DNA of 64,000 bases from Pseudomonas taeanensis MS-3 (GTDB lineage Bacteria > Pseudomonadota > Gammaproteobacteria > Pseudomonadales > Pseudomonadaceae). Location: contig NZ_AWSQ01000004.1 of NCBI RefSeq assembly GCF_000498575.2, forward strand, positions 454,865 through 518,864, written 5' to 3'. Position 1 is the first letter of the stretch. Every line of letters starts with the position of its first letter. Under the pieces are notes generated by a model. That model was not told the DNA's origin, did no database searches, and saw only the letters and a program-made list of their open reading frames with translations. Below are positions 52,988 to 61,878 of this stretch, piece after piece. Both the position numbers and the translations under genes were made by a program.

Positions 52988-53319
52988 ACGTGGTTTTCCT
53001 TTTAGTGCTGCCGTCGATGGTCGCCACCGTCAACGCACTCCAGCGCCCACCACATGGGCAAGCAAGGACGGACAAGGACGGCAGGACTAAACGGGCTGGA
53101 GAGGTAGAACAGCGGCGAAGCTGAGGGGATGGAGTGAAGCGGGAGGATGACCAATTACGGTCGCAATATAAGAGAGATGCTCGATGAGTCCCGTGAGCGG
53201 AACTACCGGGTTGGCATTAGCCAAGGACTGGCTGCAAATCGAGAACGCCCTCCCCCTCAGCGCCTGAAAGAGGAAGGCCTTGATGCGTAGCAGCCAGGAT
53301 GGAAACCGAGGACGTGGCC
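52988..53319. other. Island intergenic region
   Basis: About 330 bp. A 47-codon plus-strand frame (53147-53290) with a GGGAGG immediately at its start is the only coding candidate; otherwise nothing recognised. Confidence 0.45.
53147..53290 (+). CDS. Possible 47-residue peptide, low confidence
   Basis: ATG to TAG, 47 codons, very basic and Arg-rich (NIREMLDESRERNYRVG). The Shine-Dalgarno-like GGGAGG is too close to the ATG. No homologue recognised; may be chance. Confidence 0.2.
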   Translation: MTNYGRNIREMLDESRERNYRVGISQGLAANRERPPPQRLKEEGLDA

Positions 53320-53907
53320 TTAGCTATTGTGTGTTTGGGCTTTCACTGCTGCGCATGCCCTCTTAACCGCAGCCGGGGAAATCCTCCAGTGCTTGGCCGT
53401 GTCGGCGATGCTGGCGCTGTTCTCCTGCCTCCAGGCTGCGACCGCCTCATCATCAATGACCTTGGGCGCACCCAGCCTCTTGCCTTGAGCCTTGACCCGT
53501 TCAATGCCTGCCATCTGCCGAGCCTTGATGTTGGAGCGCTCCAGTTCAGCAACGGCGGCAAGCATGGTCAGCATCATCTTTCCGACAGGGCTGGAGAGGT
53601 CGAAGCCTTCTCGCAGGGATACGACAGACACCCCCTTGGCTTTCAATGCCTCGACGGTCTCCAGTACGTCGACGGTGTCCCTGCCCAGGCGGTCGATGGC
53701 AGCAACAACGACGGTGTCGCCCTTGCGGGCATAGCTGAACAGGGCAGCGAAGCCGTCACGCTTCAATGCCTTGGTGGCGCCGCTGGTGGCTGCGTCAGTA
53801 AACCATCCGTCCTCGCTGACGTTGTAACGCTGACAGATGGCGTGGCGTTGTGCCTCGATGGTCTGTCCATCGGTGCTGACACGAGTGTAGGCGATAGTGG
53901 TGGTCAT
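53320..53907 (-). CDS. Serine recombinase (resolvase/invertase)
   Basis: 195 residues from ATG 53907 (GGGAGCC upstream). The catalytic domain has YTRVSTDGQT with the nucleophilic Ser, DRLGRD, and LAAVAELERSNIKAR; a short C-terminal helix-turn-helix (SIADTAKHWRISPAAVKRA) completes a Tn3 resolvase-type protein. It could resolve dimers or invert a segment; no inverted recombination sites were identified. Confidence 0.92.
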   Translation of the reverse strand: MTTTIAYTRVSTDGQTIEAQRHAICQRYNVSEDGWFTDAATSGATKALKRDGFAALFSYARKGDTVVVAAIDRLGRDTVDVLETVEALKAKGVSVVSLREGFDLSSPVGKMMLTMLAAVAELERSNIKARQMAGIERVKAQGKRLGAPKVIDDEAVAAWRQENSASIADTAKHWRISPAAVKRACAAVKAQTHNS

Positions 53908-54117
53908 GGTCTGCGGCTCCCTGTAGGCATGGCTCACTGAGTTGGATCAGTAATCTACAGGGTGGCTCCGTGAATTTCAACAGATTGGAGCTAGTTGCGG
54001 CCTGCATTCTACCGCACCCCCTTCAGGCGTCCTCGGCTGGCTCACAAGGTGTACTCACTGAGCCACCACTTATAGCGTTGATTTCCGGTTAGCCATCCTT
54101 ATGACCGAGGAGACTGA

Positions 54118-54321
54118 ATGAAGGACGACGACAACTTGACGCTAGACCCAGCAGAAAAACCAATCGCGGTCTCTGGTACTGATTCAATCAGGATTGAAAT
54201 CATCTCAGCCCCTAGAGCCCCCCCCTACGGGGGTAAACTGTCGACTCCTTACCCATTAAAAAGAGCTCAGATTTTTCCGCCAGAAACATTTTCCCCACTG
54301 GGGCTGATGTGGGCTGGATAA
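54118..54321 (+). CDS. Possible small island protein
   Basis: 67 codons with GAGGAG 6 bp before the ATG, directly upstream of the Mrr-type nuclease gene. The first half is acidic; no family recognised. Confidence 0.35.
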   Translation: MKDDDNLTLDPAEKPIAVSGTDSIRIEIISAPRAPPYGGKLSTPYPLKRAQIFPPETFSPLGLMWAG

Positions 54322-54377
54322 TGACTTAGTAGTCGCAATATGATGGCGGCCAATGTTTTCACTTTCGGGATGAAGGT

Positions 54378-55985
54378 ATGGGACGTCGAAGTGGATTCGA
54401 AGGGTTTGTCAGAGCTGCGGCTCGGTCAGCAGCTGCTGCTGAACGGGAGAGTCAGCGGAGTATTCGAGCGAATCAGACCCAAATGCGGCAACTGGAACGC
54501 CAAGCAGTGCGCCAGCAGCGAATATCCGCTGCGCAGGAGAAAGAAGCGCATAAACTGGAAAAGACTATGTATCTTGAGGACAGGCATAGCGAAGTTGCGG
54601 ACTTGAATACAGAGCTCAGCAACAGAGTCTCCGAGCTACAAGACATCTTGCCGCACACGCTCTGTCATGACGACCGAATCAGCTTCGACTCTCTCCGTCA
54701 TACGACACCTTTCCCATCGTTCCAACCCCCGCCGAATCTGGCTCCAGGCCTCACACCGCAGAAGCGCCTCGTCCCTCCCCCGAAAGGAATCCAAAAATTA
54801 ATTCCAGGAGCGGCTAAGCGGCATGCTCTCCGTATAGAGGACGCAGAGCGCGAAAACGAAGCAACCATCCTGAAGTTCAATGCGCAAGAAGCCAAGAAGC
54901 GTGCGGAGTTTCAGAAAGTCAGAGCTGATTATGACGCCGAAAAGCTCGCGTTTGACGATAAAACTGCACGCCATAACTCTGAAATAGATGCCTTCGAGGC
55001 GAGCTACTTCGCCAAGGACACAGACGCGATTATCGCGTACAACGAGATGGTCTTGACCCGCTCGGAATACCCTGCGGAAGGTTTCCAGCAACTTTTTCGA
55101 CTAGCTTATGCCCCGGACTCATCGGAACTTGTTGTTGAGTACGATATGCCGGATGTTTCAGTAGTCCCTGTGGTTTCCGAGTATCGATACATTAAAACTC
55201 GAGATGAAATAGATTCGAAGGCCAGAAAACCTGCCGAAATTAAGCAGCGCTATCAAGACATAATCGCCTCCATTGCACTACGCACATTGCACGAACTGTT
55301 CGAAGCTGACCAAGCAAATGCTCTGCGCTTGGTGACATTCAATGGGATGCTGGATACCCATGATCCAGCGAGTGGCCGTGAAGTCCGAATCCCGGTTGTA
55401 TCCGTTCGAGCCACTAAAGACGAGTTCCTTACTCTGAACTTGGAACGAGTAGATAAAGTACTGTGCTTGCGAAATCTTGGCGCACAGGTATCGAGCCGCC
55501 CAGATGAGCTGCAGGCTATTAAGCCCATCGTCGAATTCGATATGATCGACAGGCGCTTCATTGATCAAGGAGATGCTCTTTCCGGCCTTGAGTCCCGTCC
55601 GAACTTAATAGAGCTAACGCCAAACGAATTTGAGGTCTTGGTTGCCAACCTCTTCTCGAAAATGGGCCTTGATACGAAGCTGACTCGTAGCTCCCGAGAT
55701 GGTGGAGTCGATGCTATTGCGTTCGACACGCGGCCCGTTCTGGGTGGGAAAGTGGTCATCCAAGCCAAACGCTACCGCGACACCGTCGGCGTGAGCGCAG
55801 TCCGCGACCTTTACGGAACAATGCTGAATGAGGGCGCAAATAAGGGAATCCTCGTCTGCACCAGTAGATATGGTCCAGACGCCTACAACTTCTCGAAGGA
55901 TAAGCCCATCGAACTGATTGACGGGGGCGGGCTGCTATTCCTTCTGCGAGAGCACACGGGAACGGAGGCCAGAATCACAGTTTAA
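54378..55985 (+). CDS. Mrr-type endonuclease with N-terminal coiled coil
   Basis: 535 residues. Residues about 1-90 are Arg/Gln/Ala-rich coiled coil (RQLERQAVRQQRISAAQEKEA), followed by a Pro-rich linker and a second coiled coil (about 150-220). The middle domain (220-410) contains VVEYDMPDVSVVPVVSEYRYIKTRDE and is unassigned. The C-terminal domain (about 415-535) is restriction endonuclease-like: LTPNEFEVLVANLF, the catalytic DGGVDAIAFD, and QAKRY (PD-(D/E)xK as D...QxK). This suggests DNA cleavage, probably as phage or plasmid defence cargo; specificity is unknown. Confidence 0.82.
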   Translation: MGRRSGFEGFVRAAARSAAAAERESQRSIRANQTQMRQLERQAVRQQRISAAQEKEAHKLEKTMYLEDRHSEVADLNTELSNRVSELQDILPHTLCHDDRISFDSLRHTTPFPSFQPPPNLAPGLTPQKRLVPPPKGIQKLIPGAAKRHALRIEDAERENEATILKFNAQEAKKRAEFQKVRADYDAEKLAFDDKTARHNSEIDAFEASYFAKDTDAIIAYNEMVLTRSEYPAEGFQQLFRLAYAPDSSELVVEYDMPDVSVVPVVSEYRYIKTRDEIDSKARKPAEIKQRYQDIIASIALRTLHELFEADQANALRLVTFNGMLDTHDPASGREVRIPVVSVRATKDEFLTLNLERVDKVLCLRNLGAQVSSRPDELQAIKPIVEFDMIDRRFIDQGDALSGLESRPNLIELTPNEFEVLVANLFSKMGLDTKLTRSSRDGGVDAIAFDTRPVLGGKVVIQAKRYRDTVGVSAVRDLYGTMLNEGANKGILVCTSRYGPDAYNFSKDKPIELIDGGGLLFLLREHTGTEARITV

Positions 55986-56029
55986 GTGCACAAAATAATT
56001 CGCTCAACGCTCTGCACGAAACGGACTGA

Positions 56030-56753
56030 ATGGATTTTATGAACATACCCGAAAGCAGATGGATTTTGCTCCCCCCAGTCACATATCGCTATATGAACCA
56101 GATCTTCATTGACGAGTTTTTTTCCACTGGCAAATTGATGCTAAGCTCATTTACGAGATTCTCACAGCATCAAGATGAACAGCGCAGCGATAATCTAGAG
56201 GGGGAAAATTTAGTCATCGGTACAGCTGGAGATATAAGTATTACCGCACAAACTGGCCATGGAAATAAGTCCATTGTGCTCTGTACAAGCGTGCTGGAAA
56301 GTGAAGACCTGATGCGCCAGTTTGACTGCGATGGTTACTTTCGTAATTCGTGACACTGCTTGGTTCGGAAGAGTCATTGCCAGTAAGTTACAAGGCTGCA
56401 TTGAAGGCCTAGAAGGATTTTGCACATACAAAGACCATCATGTAATCGAAAAGAAACTAGCACCAGCAATTTCTGGACTCCTCAATGTGAGCTCAGATGA
56501 GGGCCCCGACTTGGAAAAAATAGGGGAAATTGTAATGGGCTTAGCTGGTGCAGAAGCCTACTTTAGCAAGCGAAGACAGTTTGCACATCAGTGCGAATAC
56601 CGGATTATTTGGAGCCTTGATAATGTAGTGACAGACACGCTATTTGTTGAGTGCCCTGAAGCTATACAGTTTTGTGAAAAGGTTACGGGTAAACCCCAGA
56701 GCGTGCGCGACTGGGACTTGGCTGTGCCTGGTTCGCCAGGATGGCCCGAATAA
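56030..56753 (+). pseudogene. Frameshifted island gene (DUF2971-like)
   Basis: Two overlapping frames read as one protein: 56030-56353 and a second frame open from 56322 to 56753. The junction (GDYF-type end CDGYF, then VIRDTAWFGRVI) joins smoothly if one base near 56343 is removed. The first half, YRYMNQIFIDEFFSTGKLMLSSFTRF, resembles proteins of the DUF2971 group, but I am not certain. The gene is AT-rich compared with the host. It could be a true pseudogene, programmed shift or assembly error. Confidence 0.6.
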
Positions 56754-56781
56754 CTTCATGTGCTAACTGACGACGAATTGC

Positions 56782-57984
56782 TTATCGAAGGCTGTAGATC
56801 GCCTCCTCAACCTGCTGCAGCGGAGCCCTTAAATCCTCCACACTCAGGCGGAGGTAGTGCTTCATGGTCACGTCCCCGCCAGTACTGTGGTTAACCAGTC
56901 GTTTCACCGTGGCTAGGTCCCTCAGTACTCTCTGAGCAACGGTGACGAACGTCCGCCGCAGGTCATGTAGCGTCCATTTGAACTTGATCTCATTCGAGAC
57001 GCGCTCTGCAGCGGCGTCGATACTTCGCTTGGTAACCCGAAAGACCAATCCAGGGCGCAGGCCGCAATGAGCAACCAAGAGCGCATAGAGACGTCTGCAT
57101 AGCGGTAGTCGGTGAGTGGTACCGTTCTTGGTGTCGGGAAAAGTAACGGTCTTCGCTTGCCAATCAATGTCGGTAGCCTGGAGACGCAGCGCCTCCCCTC
57201 GCCTACAGCCTGTTAGCGCAATAAAGACTAGGGCAGCCGATGCTTCCTTGTCGTCCATCGCCTCTACGGTAGCCCACCACTTCGGCTGCAGCGAGTCAGG
57301 GACTACGCCATCCTTTGGCTTGATCTGGTGCAGCCCACCCATGGCCTTGAGCCGCTGAGTGGGATTTGTGGTCGTGACCCCGTACTTCGCAGAAGCAAAA
57401 GACCAAACAGCCGAGAGGATGCGCGACAGATAATTCGCCTGGGCCTTGGACTTGATACTGACGCTGGCAAAGCGCCCTTCAAAGGCATCTGGCGTGATGA
57501 GTTGCCAGCTTCGCTCAAGCCAATCAGAGGCGTAGCGATTGAAGACGGCTTGATAGTCGTCCGCCGTGCTGGGTTTAAGCTTGCGGGTCTTGCGATACTC
57601 ATTGAAGACCGCCTGCAAGGTAGGCGCGGCCACCACTCGAGCCTTGGTCTTCTTGGGCGCAGCAGTCGCGATGACCTCGACCTTAGGAGCTGCCACTTCC
57701 CCTACCCCTAGCCTCGCCCGAAGCACCTCCAGAGCCTTCGCCCTAGCCTCGTCCGCACTTATTACGGGCCAATGCCCCAACGTCCGATAGCTTCCCCGCA
57801 GGCAGACGCGGAAGACCCTTGAGCGCGCCCCGACGACGACCTGAAAGCCAGTCAGCTGGTTGTCATGGCAGACCATGCGAGGGCCGCGACGATACCCAAG
57901 GCGCGCGATGGCGCTGTCGCTCAGATACAGGCGCTGCTGGGAACGGATTTTTGCTCGACCACTGCTCGATGGCTGCTCGACCAT
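56782..57984 (-). CDS. Tyrosine integrase of the tRNA-Cys island
   Basis: 400 residues. After a DUF4102-like arm-binding region (about 20-90) and a core-binding SAM-like domain (about 125-220), the catalytic domain has Arg in TGCRRGEAL, Lys in TKNGTTHRLPL, HDLRR, the His in VNHSTGGDV and the nucleophile Tyr in KHYLRLS. It catalyses integration into the tRNA-Cys 3' half next to its gene. Its first codons (MVEQPSSSGRAK) coincide with the right-end iterons, so the protein may bind over its own start; an internal start is possible. Confidence 0.93.
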   Translation of the reverse strand: MVEQPSSSGRAKIRSQQRLYLSDSAIARLGYRRGPRMVCHDNQLTGFQVVVGARSRVFRVCLRGSYRTLGHWPVISADEARAKALEVLRARLGVGEVAAPKVEVIATAAPKKTKARVVAAPTLQAVFNEYRKTRKLKPSTADDYQAVFNRYASDWLERSWQLITPDAFEGRFASVSIKSKAQANYLSRILSAVWSFASAKYGVTTTNPTQRLKAMGGLHQIKPKDGVVPDSLQPKWWATVEAMDDKEASAALVFIALTGCRRGEALRLQATDIDWQAKTVTFPDTKNGTTHRLPLCRRLYALLVAHCGLRPGLVFRVTKRSIDAAAERVSNEIKFKWTLHDLRRTFVTVAQRVLRDLATVKRLVNHSTGGDVTMKHYLRLSVEDLRAPLQQVEEAIYSLR

Positions 57985-58003
57985 TGCTTCACCACTGCTC
58001 GAC
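57952..58003. repeat. Right-end 11-bp iterons (five units of TGCTCGAC)
   Basis: Units at 57952, 57963, 57974, 57985 (degenerate, TGCTTCAC) and 57996, all exactly 11 bp apart. They overlap the integrase start. Together with the pair at 50268 they mark both island ends. Confidence 0.75.
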
Positions 58004-58068
58004 CAAACTGCATGGGTGTCGAGAGAGCGGCTTAGGCATATGGCCCAACAAAAAGCGGACGCAAATAA

Positions 58069-58102
58069 AAAACCCCAAGCAGATCAACTACTTGGGGCTT
58101 TC
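58069..58102 (-). terminator. Island-borne terminator next to the right att site
   Basis: On the minus strand CCCCAAG, an 11-nt loop, CTTGGGG and T6, starting a few bases after the tRNA-Cys 3' end. It occupies the place the host terminator (50123-50160) had before integration. Confidence 0.85.
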
Positions 58103-58152
58103 AAATTGGAGGCTGAGGTCGGAATCGAACCGGCGTTCACGGATTTGCAATC
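58103..58152. repeat. Attachment site (right), 50-bp direct repeat
   Basis: The island-borne 3' half of tRNA-Cys, identical to 50161-50210. It restores a complete tRNA gene. Confidence 0.93.
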
Positions 58153-58180
58153 CGGTGCATAACCACTCTGCTACTCAGCC
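58107..58180 (-). tRNA. tRNA-Cys (anticodon GCA), restored by island insertion
   Basis: 74 nt with encoded CCA. Acceptor GGCTGAG pairs with CTCAGCC; anticodon loop TTGCAAA; T-loop TTCGATT. The T-stem has one C-A mismatch, present in both att copies. The 5' half is host DNA and the 3' half comes from the island. Confidence 0.96.
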
Positions 58181-58219
58181 TTTAAACTAAATGGGCCGTG
58201 CTAGACGGCCCATTGAAAC

Positions 58220-58295
<76 letters not shown>

Positions 58296-58362
58296 TTGTC
58301 GTGATGACGGGCGCCATTCTATAGATTCATAACGCCCAGTCAAGCCCTTGATTCAAAATAGT

Positions 58363-58923
58363 TTATTTCTTTTCGGCTGAAGTACTGAGGTGCGGCCAGG
58401 CCGCTGCCAGATACTGCAGCATGGACCACAGAGTGAGCACCGCAGCGACGATCAGTAGCACATAGCCCAATACAACCCAAAAGGTAAACAAGGGCGGATT
58501 ACCCAGCAGAATGACCAGCGCAACCATTTGCGCAGCGGTTTTCCATTTGGCCAGGTTGGACACAGCCACATGGGCCCGGGCGCCCAACTCTGCCATCCAC
58601 TCTCGGAGTGCCGAGACGACAATCTCGCGGCCAATAATGATCGCTGCGGGCAAGGTCAACCACAGGTTGGCGTGCTCAGCGACGAGCAACACCAGCGCGA
58701 CCGCCACCATCAGCTTATCGGCGACCGGATCAAGAAAGGCGCCAAAGGGCGTGCTCTGCTCCCAACGTCGCGCCAGGTAACCATCCAGCCAGTCAGTCAC
58801 GGCAGCGATGGCAAAAACCGCGCTGGCGGCCCAATAGCTCCATGAAAACGGTAGATAAAATAGCAAGATGAAGATCGGGATCAGCAGTACACGGAGTACG
58901 GTAAGCAGGTTGGGGATATTCAT
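58363..58923 (-). CDS. pgsA: CDP-diacylglycerol-glycerol-3-phosphate phosphatidyltransferase
   Basis: About 186 residues from ATG 58923 (MNIPNLLTVLR, as in homologues). The CDP-alcohol phosphatidyltransferase motif D-G-x2-A-R-x8-G-x3-D-x3-D is in DWLDGYLARR followed by GAFLDPVADK. Four to five membrane helices. It makes phosphatidylglycerophosphate, the precursor of PG and cardiolipin. In the usual order it is downstream of uvrC and upstream of the tRNA genes. Confidence 0.96.
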   Translation of the reverse strand: MNIPNLLTVLRVLLIPIFILLFYLPFSWSYWAASAVFAIAAVTDWLDGYLARRWEQSTPFGAFLDPVADKLMVAVALVLLVAEHANLWLTLPAAIIIGREIVVSALREWMAELGARAHVAVSNLAKWKTAAQMVALVILLGNPPLFTFWVVLGYVLLIVAAVLTLWSMLQYLAAAWPHLSTSAEKK

Positions 58924-58956
58924 CGGCACAACTGGGCTGCGAGGTGAGCCGGCATT

Positions 58957-60780
58957 CTACTCGCTGTGCAGTGCGGCATAAATCAGCTCGGCAAGCTTTT
59001 TACTGATAGTGGGTGCTTTGGCGATTTCTTCTACGCTGGCGCGGGACAGTTCCTGGAGGCCGCCAAAGTGGTTGAGCAGCTCGCGCCGGCGCTTCGGCCC
59101 TACCCCGGCCACTTCTTCCAGGCTTGATGTACGGCGGGCCTTGCCGCGTCGTGCGCGGTGACCGGTAATCGCAAATCGGTGTGATTCATCGCGAATCTGC
59201 TGAATCAGGTGCAACGCCGGCGAGTGGCCTGGCAGGGTGAACTCGTGGGCGGCATCATTGAGATAGAGCGTCTCCAACCCCGGCTTGCGCGTCACGCCCT
59301 TGGCCACGCCAAGCAGGATCAGCTCGGGCACCGCCAACTCTTCCAACACCTCACGCGCCATGGCCAGCTGACCTTTGCCGCCATCGACCAGCAGAATATC
59401 CGGAAGCTTGCCCTCGCCTTCCTTGATCTTGCTGAAGCGTCGAGTCAGCGCCTGGTGCATGGCCGCGTAATCATCGCCGCCGGTAACGCCTTCGATGTTG
59501 TAGCGCCGGTAGTCGGACTTCAATGGGCCTTCAGGACCAAACACCACGCAGGACGCCACGGTGGCCTCGCCGCTGGAGTGGCTGATATCGAAACACTCCA
59601 GGCGTTGCGGTATTTCATCCAAGTCCAGCGCCTCGGCCAAGGCCTCGAAACGCGCTGCCACATGCTGCCGATTGGCCAGCCGCGCACCGAGCGCCTGCTC
59701 GGCATTGGTCACCGCCAGCTGTTGCCAGCGCGCGCGTGTCCCACGTACGCGATGGCTGATACTCAGCTCACGCCCACGCAGTTCGTGGATGGCTGCTATC
59801 AGTGTGGGGTAGTCCTCGTGCTGGGCATTGACGATCAGCTCGCTTGGCAGTTCGCGCTCCAAATTGCTCAGGTAGTACTGGGCCAGGAAGGCAAGCAGGA
59901 CTTCACTACCCTCCTCCTCGATCGCCACTTGCGGAAAGAAATTCTTACTGCCGAGCACGCGACCGCCACGCACGCTGATCAGGTGTACACAGGCGCCGCC
60001 CGGATTGACCATGGCGGCAACCACGTCCACATCACCGCTGCCACCCTCCATGCTCTGCTGGTCCTGCACGCGACGCAGTAGAGAGATTTGATCGCGCAGT
60101 TCGGCAGCGCGCTCGAAGTCCAGATCCATGGCGGCTTTTTGCATGCCGGAGGAGAGTTCATCACTCAAGGCATTGCTGCGCCCTTCGAGGAACATCACCG
60201 AATGACGCACGTCCTCGGCGTACTCCGTCGGGTCGACCAGCCCGACGCAGGGCCCTTTACAGCGTTTGATCTGGTACTGCAGGCACGGACGGGTGCGATT
60301 CTTGAAGTAGCTGTCCTCGCACTGACGCACCAGGAAGGCCTTCTGCAGCAGGCCTAGACTCTCGCGGATCGCCCCAGCGCTCGGGTAGGGACCGAAATAG
60401 CGACCCTTGAGTTTCTTCGCCCCGCGGTGGATGCCCAGGCGTGGAAATTCACCGTCGGAGAGAAACACGTAGGGGTAGGACTTATCGTCACGCAGCAGGA
60501 TGTTGTAGGGCGGTCGCGATTCCTTGATCAGTGTCTGCTCGAGCAGCAGTGCCTCGGTTTCATTGGCGGTAATCGTGGTTTCGATCTGGGCGATCTTGCC
60601 GACCAACGCAGCGGTTTTCGGCGCCAAACCCGTCTTGCGAAAGTAGCTGGACAGACGCTTCTTAAGATTCTTGGCCTTGCCGACATAGAGCAATTTGGCG
60701 TCCGCATCGAACATGCGGTACACACCTGGGCGGCTACTACAGGTAGCGAGGAAGGCGCTGGGGTCGAACTGGACGCTCAT
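58957..60780 (-). CDS. uvrC: Excinuclease ABC subunit C
   Basis: 607 residues from ATG 60780, one base after the gacA stop. The GIY-YIG domain (PGVYRMFDAD, LLYVGKAKNLKKRL), the UVR motif (AMDLDFERAAELRDQI), the RNase H-like 5' incision domain (LVDGGKGQLA) and a C-terminal helix-hairpin-helix (VAGVGPKRRRELL) are present. It makes both incisions in nucleotide excision repair with UvrAB. The tight linkage to gacA is conserved in gamma-proteobacteria. Confidence 0.97.
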   Translation of the reverse strand: MSVQFDPSAFLATCSSRPGVYRMFDADAKLLYVGKAKNLKKRLSSYFRKTGLAPKTAALVGKIAQIETTITANETEALLLEQTLIKESRPPYNILLRDDKSYPYVFLSDGEFPRLGIHRGAKKLKGRYFGPYPSAGAIRESLGLLQKAFLVRQCEDSYFKNRTRPCLQYQIKRCKGPCVGLVDPTEYAEDVRHSVMFLEGRSNALSDELSSGMQKAAMDLDFERAAELRDQISLLRRVQDQQSMEGGSGDVDVVAAMVNPGGACVHLISVRGGRVLGSKNFFPQVAIEEEGSEVLLAFLAQYYLSNLERELPSELIVNAQHEDYPTLIAAIHELRGRELSISHRVRGTRARWQQLAVTNAEQALGARLANRQHVAARFEALAEALDLDEIPQRLECFDISHSSGEATVASCVVFGPEGPLKSDYRRYNIEGVTGGDDYAAMHQALTRRFSKIKEGEGKLPDILLVDGGKGQLAMAREVLEELAVPELILLGVAKGVTRKPGLETLYLNDAAHEFTLPGHSPALHLIQQIRDESHRFAITGHRARRGKARRTSSLEEVAGVGPKRRRELLNHFGGLQELSRASVEEIAKAPTISKKLAELIYAALHSE

Positions 60781-60781
60781 G

Positions 60782-61426
60782 CTAAGTGGTGGCGTCGACC
60801 ATGCCATGACGCACAGCTAGCAGAGCCAGCTCCACGTCACTGGAGATCGATAGCTTCTCGAAGATCCGATAGCGGTAAGTGTTCACCGTTTTCGGCGAAA
60901 GGCAAAGCTTATCGGAGATGCTCTGCACCTTCTCACAGCTGGCGATCATCAAGGCGATCTGAATCTCGCGCTCGGATAACAGGTCGAAGGGGCTGCCATT
61001 AGTTTGCGGCTGAAAGGACTTCAAGGCTAGCTGCTGGGCTATTTGCGGGCTGATATAGCGCTGCCCGCCGAATACCAGACGAATCGCCTGGACCATTTCC
61101 TCGAGGCCTGCGCCCTTGGTCAGATAACCCGCCGCACCAGCCTGCAATAAACGCGTAGGGAACGGATCCTCTTCGCAAGCGGTGACCGCGACGACTTTCA
61201 AATCAGGATGACTGCGAATCAGTTTGCGGGTGGCTTCAAGACCGCCAATGCCTGGCATCCTGACGTCCATCAGGACCACATCCGGCTTGAGTTCACGGGT
61301 CTTGAGCAACGACTCTTCGCCCGACTGCGCCTGGCCAACGACTTGCAGGCCCTCGATATCAGCCAACATCCGCGTGATACCCGTACGAACCAGATCGTGG
61401 TCATCAACCACCAGCACCCTAATCAA
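60782..61426 (-). CDS. gacA: Global response regulator GacA
   Basis: 214 residues from a TTG start with GAGGTG upstream, as known for gacA in pseudomonads. Receiver with phospho-acceptor Asp54 in VVLMDVRMPG, and a C-terminal LuxR-type helix-turn-helix (LSEREIQIALMI, LCLSPKTVNTYRYRIFEKL). It is activated by the sensor GacS and switches on small RNAs that titrate RsmA. Confidence 0.98.
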   Translation of the reverse strand: MIRVLVVDDHDLVRTGITRMLADIEGLQVVGQAQSGEESLLKTRELKPDVVLMDVRMPGIGGLEATRKLIRSHPDLKVVAVTACEEDPFPTRLLQAGAAGYLTKGAGLEEMVQAIRLVFGGQRYISPQIAQQLALKSFQPQTNGSPFDLLSEREIQIALMIASCEKVQSISDKLCLSPKTVNTYRYRIFEKLSISSDVELALLAVRHGMVDATT

Positions 61427-61878
61427 GCGGACACCTCGTTCTGCGTCAGCCGCTCAATGCAGCGCTCTAGATGGGTTGCCGCTGTCATAGCAATAAGCCT
61501 CCAGCCGGCTCTGAATTGGCGCATCATCGCCAAAAATTAAGCGTCAAAAATACTATAAAACATTGATTCGACAACAAATTCTTACGAGCCGGGAGACACA
61601 CTTCCCGAACAGGATTTTAAAATAAATTGTTAGTTATCAATTGTTTATAAATATCAGCCATAGCCGGTAGTTTCTATTTTTCTAACGCCATGGTTGTCGA
61701 GCTGCCCGAGTATACACAAGGATTTTGCCTCATGGCGCAGGTGCTTCGGCAGAATCAACAAGTTGAGTGAACTGCCAAGATCTGCCCGCGACCAAGCCGC
61801 TAGCCTCGGCATGGGCTAGCGCACAATTTAGTACGCAAGACAGCTTATGAATGAAGCGATTGATTCGGGCCGCGCGCC
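61427..61878. other. Intergenic region upstream of gacA
   Basis: About 450 bp, notably AT-rich at 61540-61690. It presumably holds the gacA promoter and the 3' end of the multicopper oxidase transcript. No gene or clear hairpin recognised. Confidence 0.5.

Larger units (their letters stand above)
50211..58102. mobile_element. Integrative island in tRNA-Cys (about 7.9 kb)
   Basis: DNA between the two 50-bp att repeats. It encodes a tyrosine integrase adjacent to the right end, a serine recombinase, an HNH endonuclease, a KilA-N protein, an Mrr-type nuclease and several unknowns. No capsid, portal or tail gene is seen, so it is a satellite-like or decayed element rather than a full prophage. 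Base use in 54000-56750 is more AT-rich than in the flanks. Confidence 0.9.

Noticed and set aside
57951..58010. Possible CRISPR array from the TGCTCGAC repeats
   Set aside because: Units are 8 bp at 11-bp spacing without spacers and there are no cas genes; they fit recombinase arm sites.
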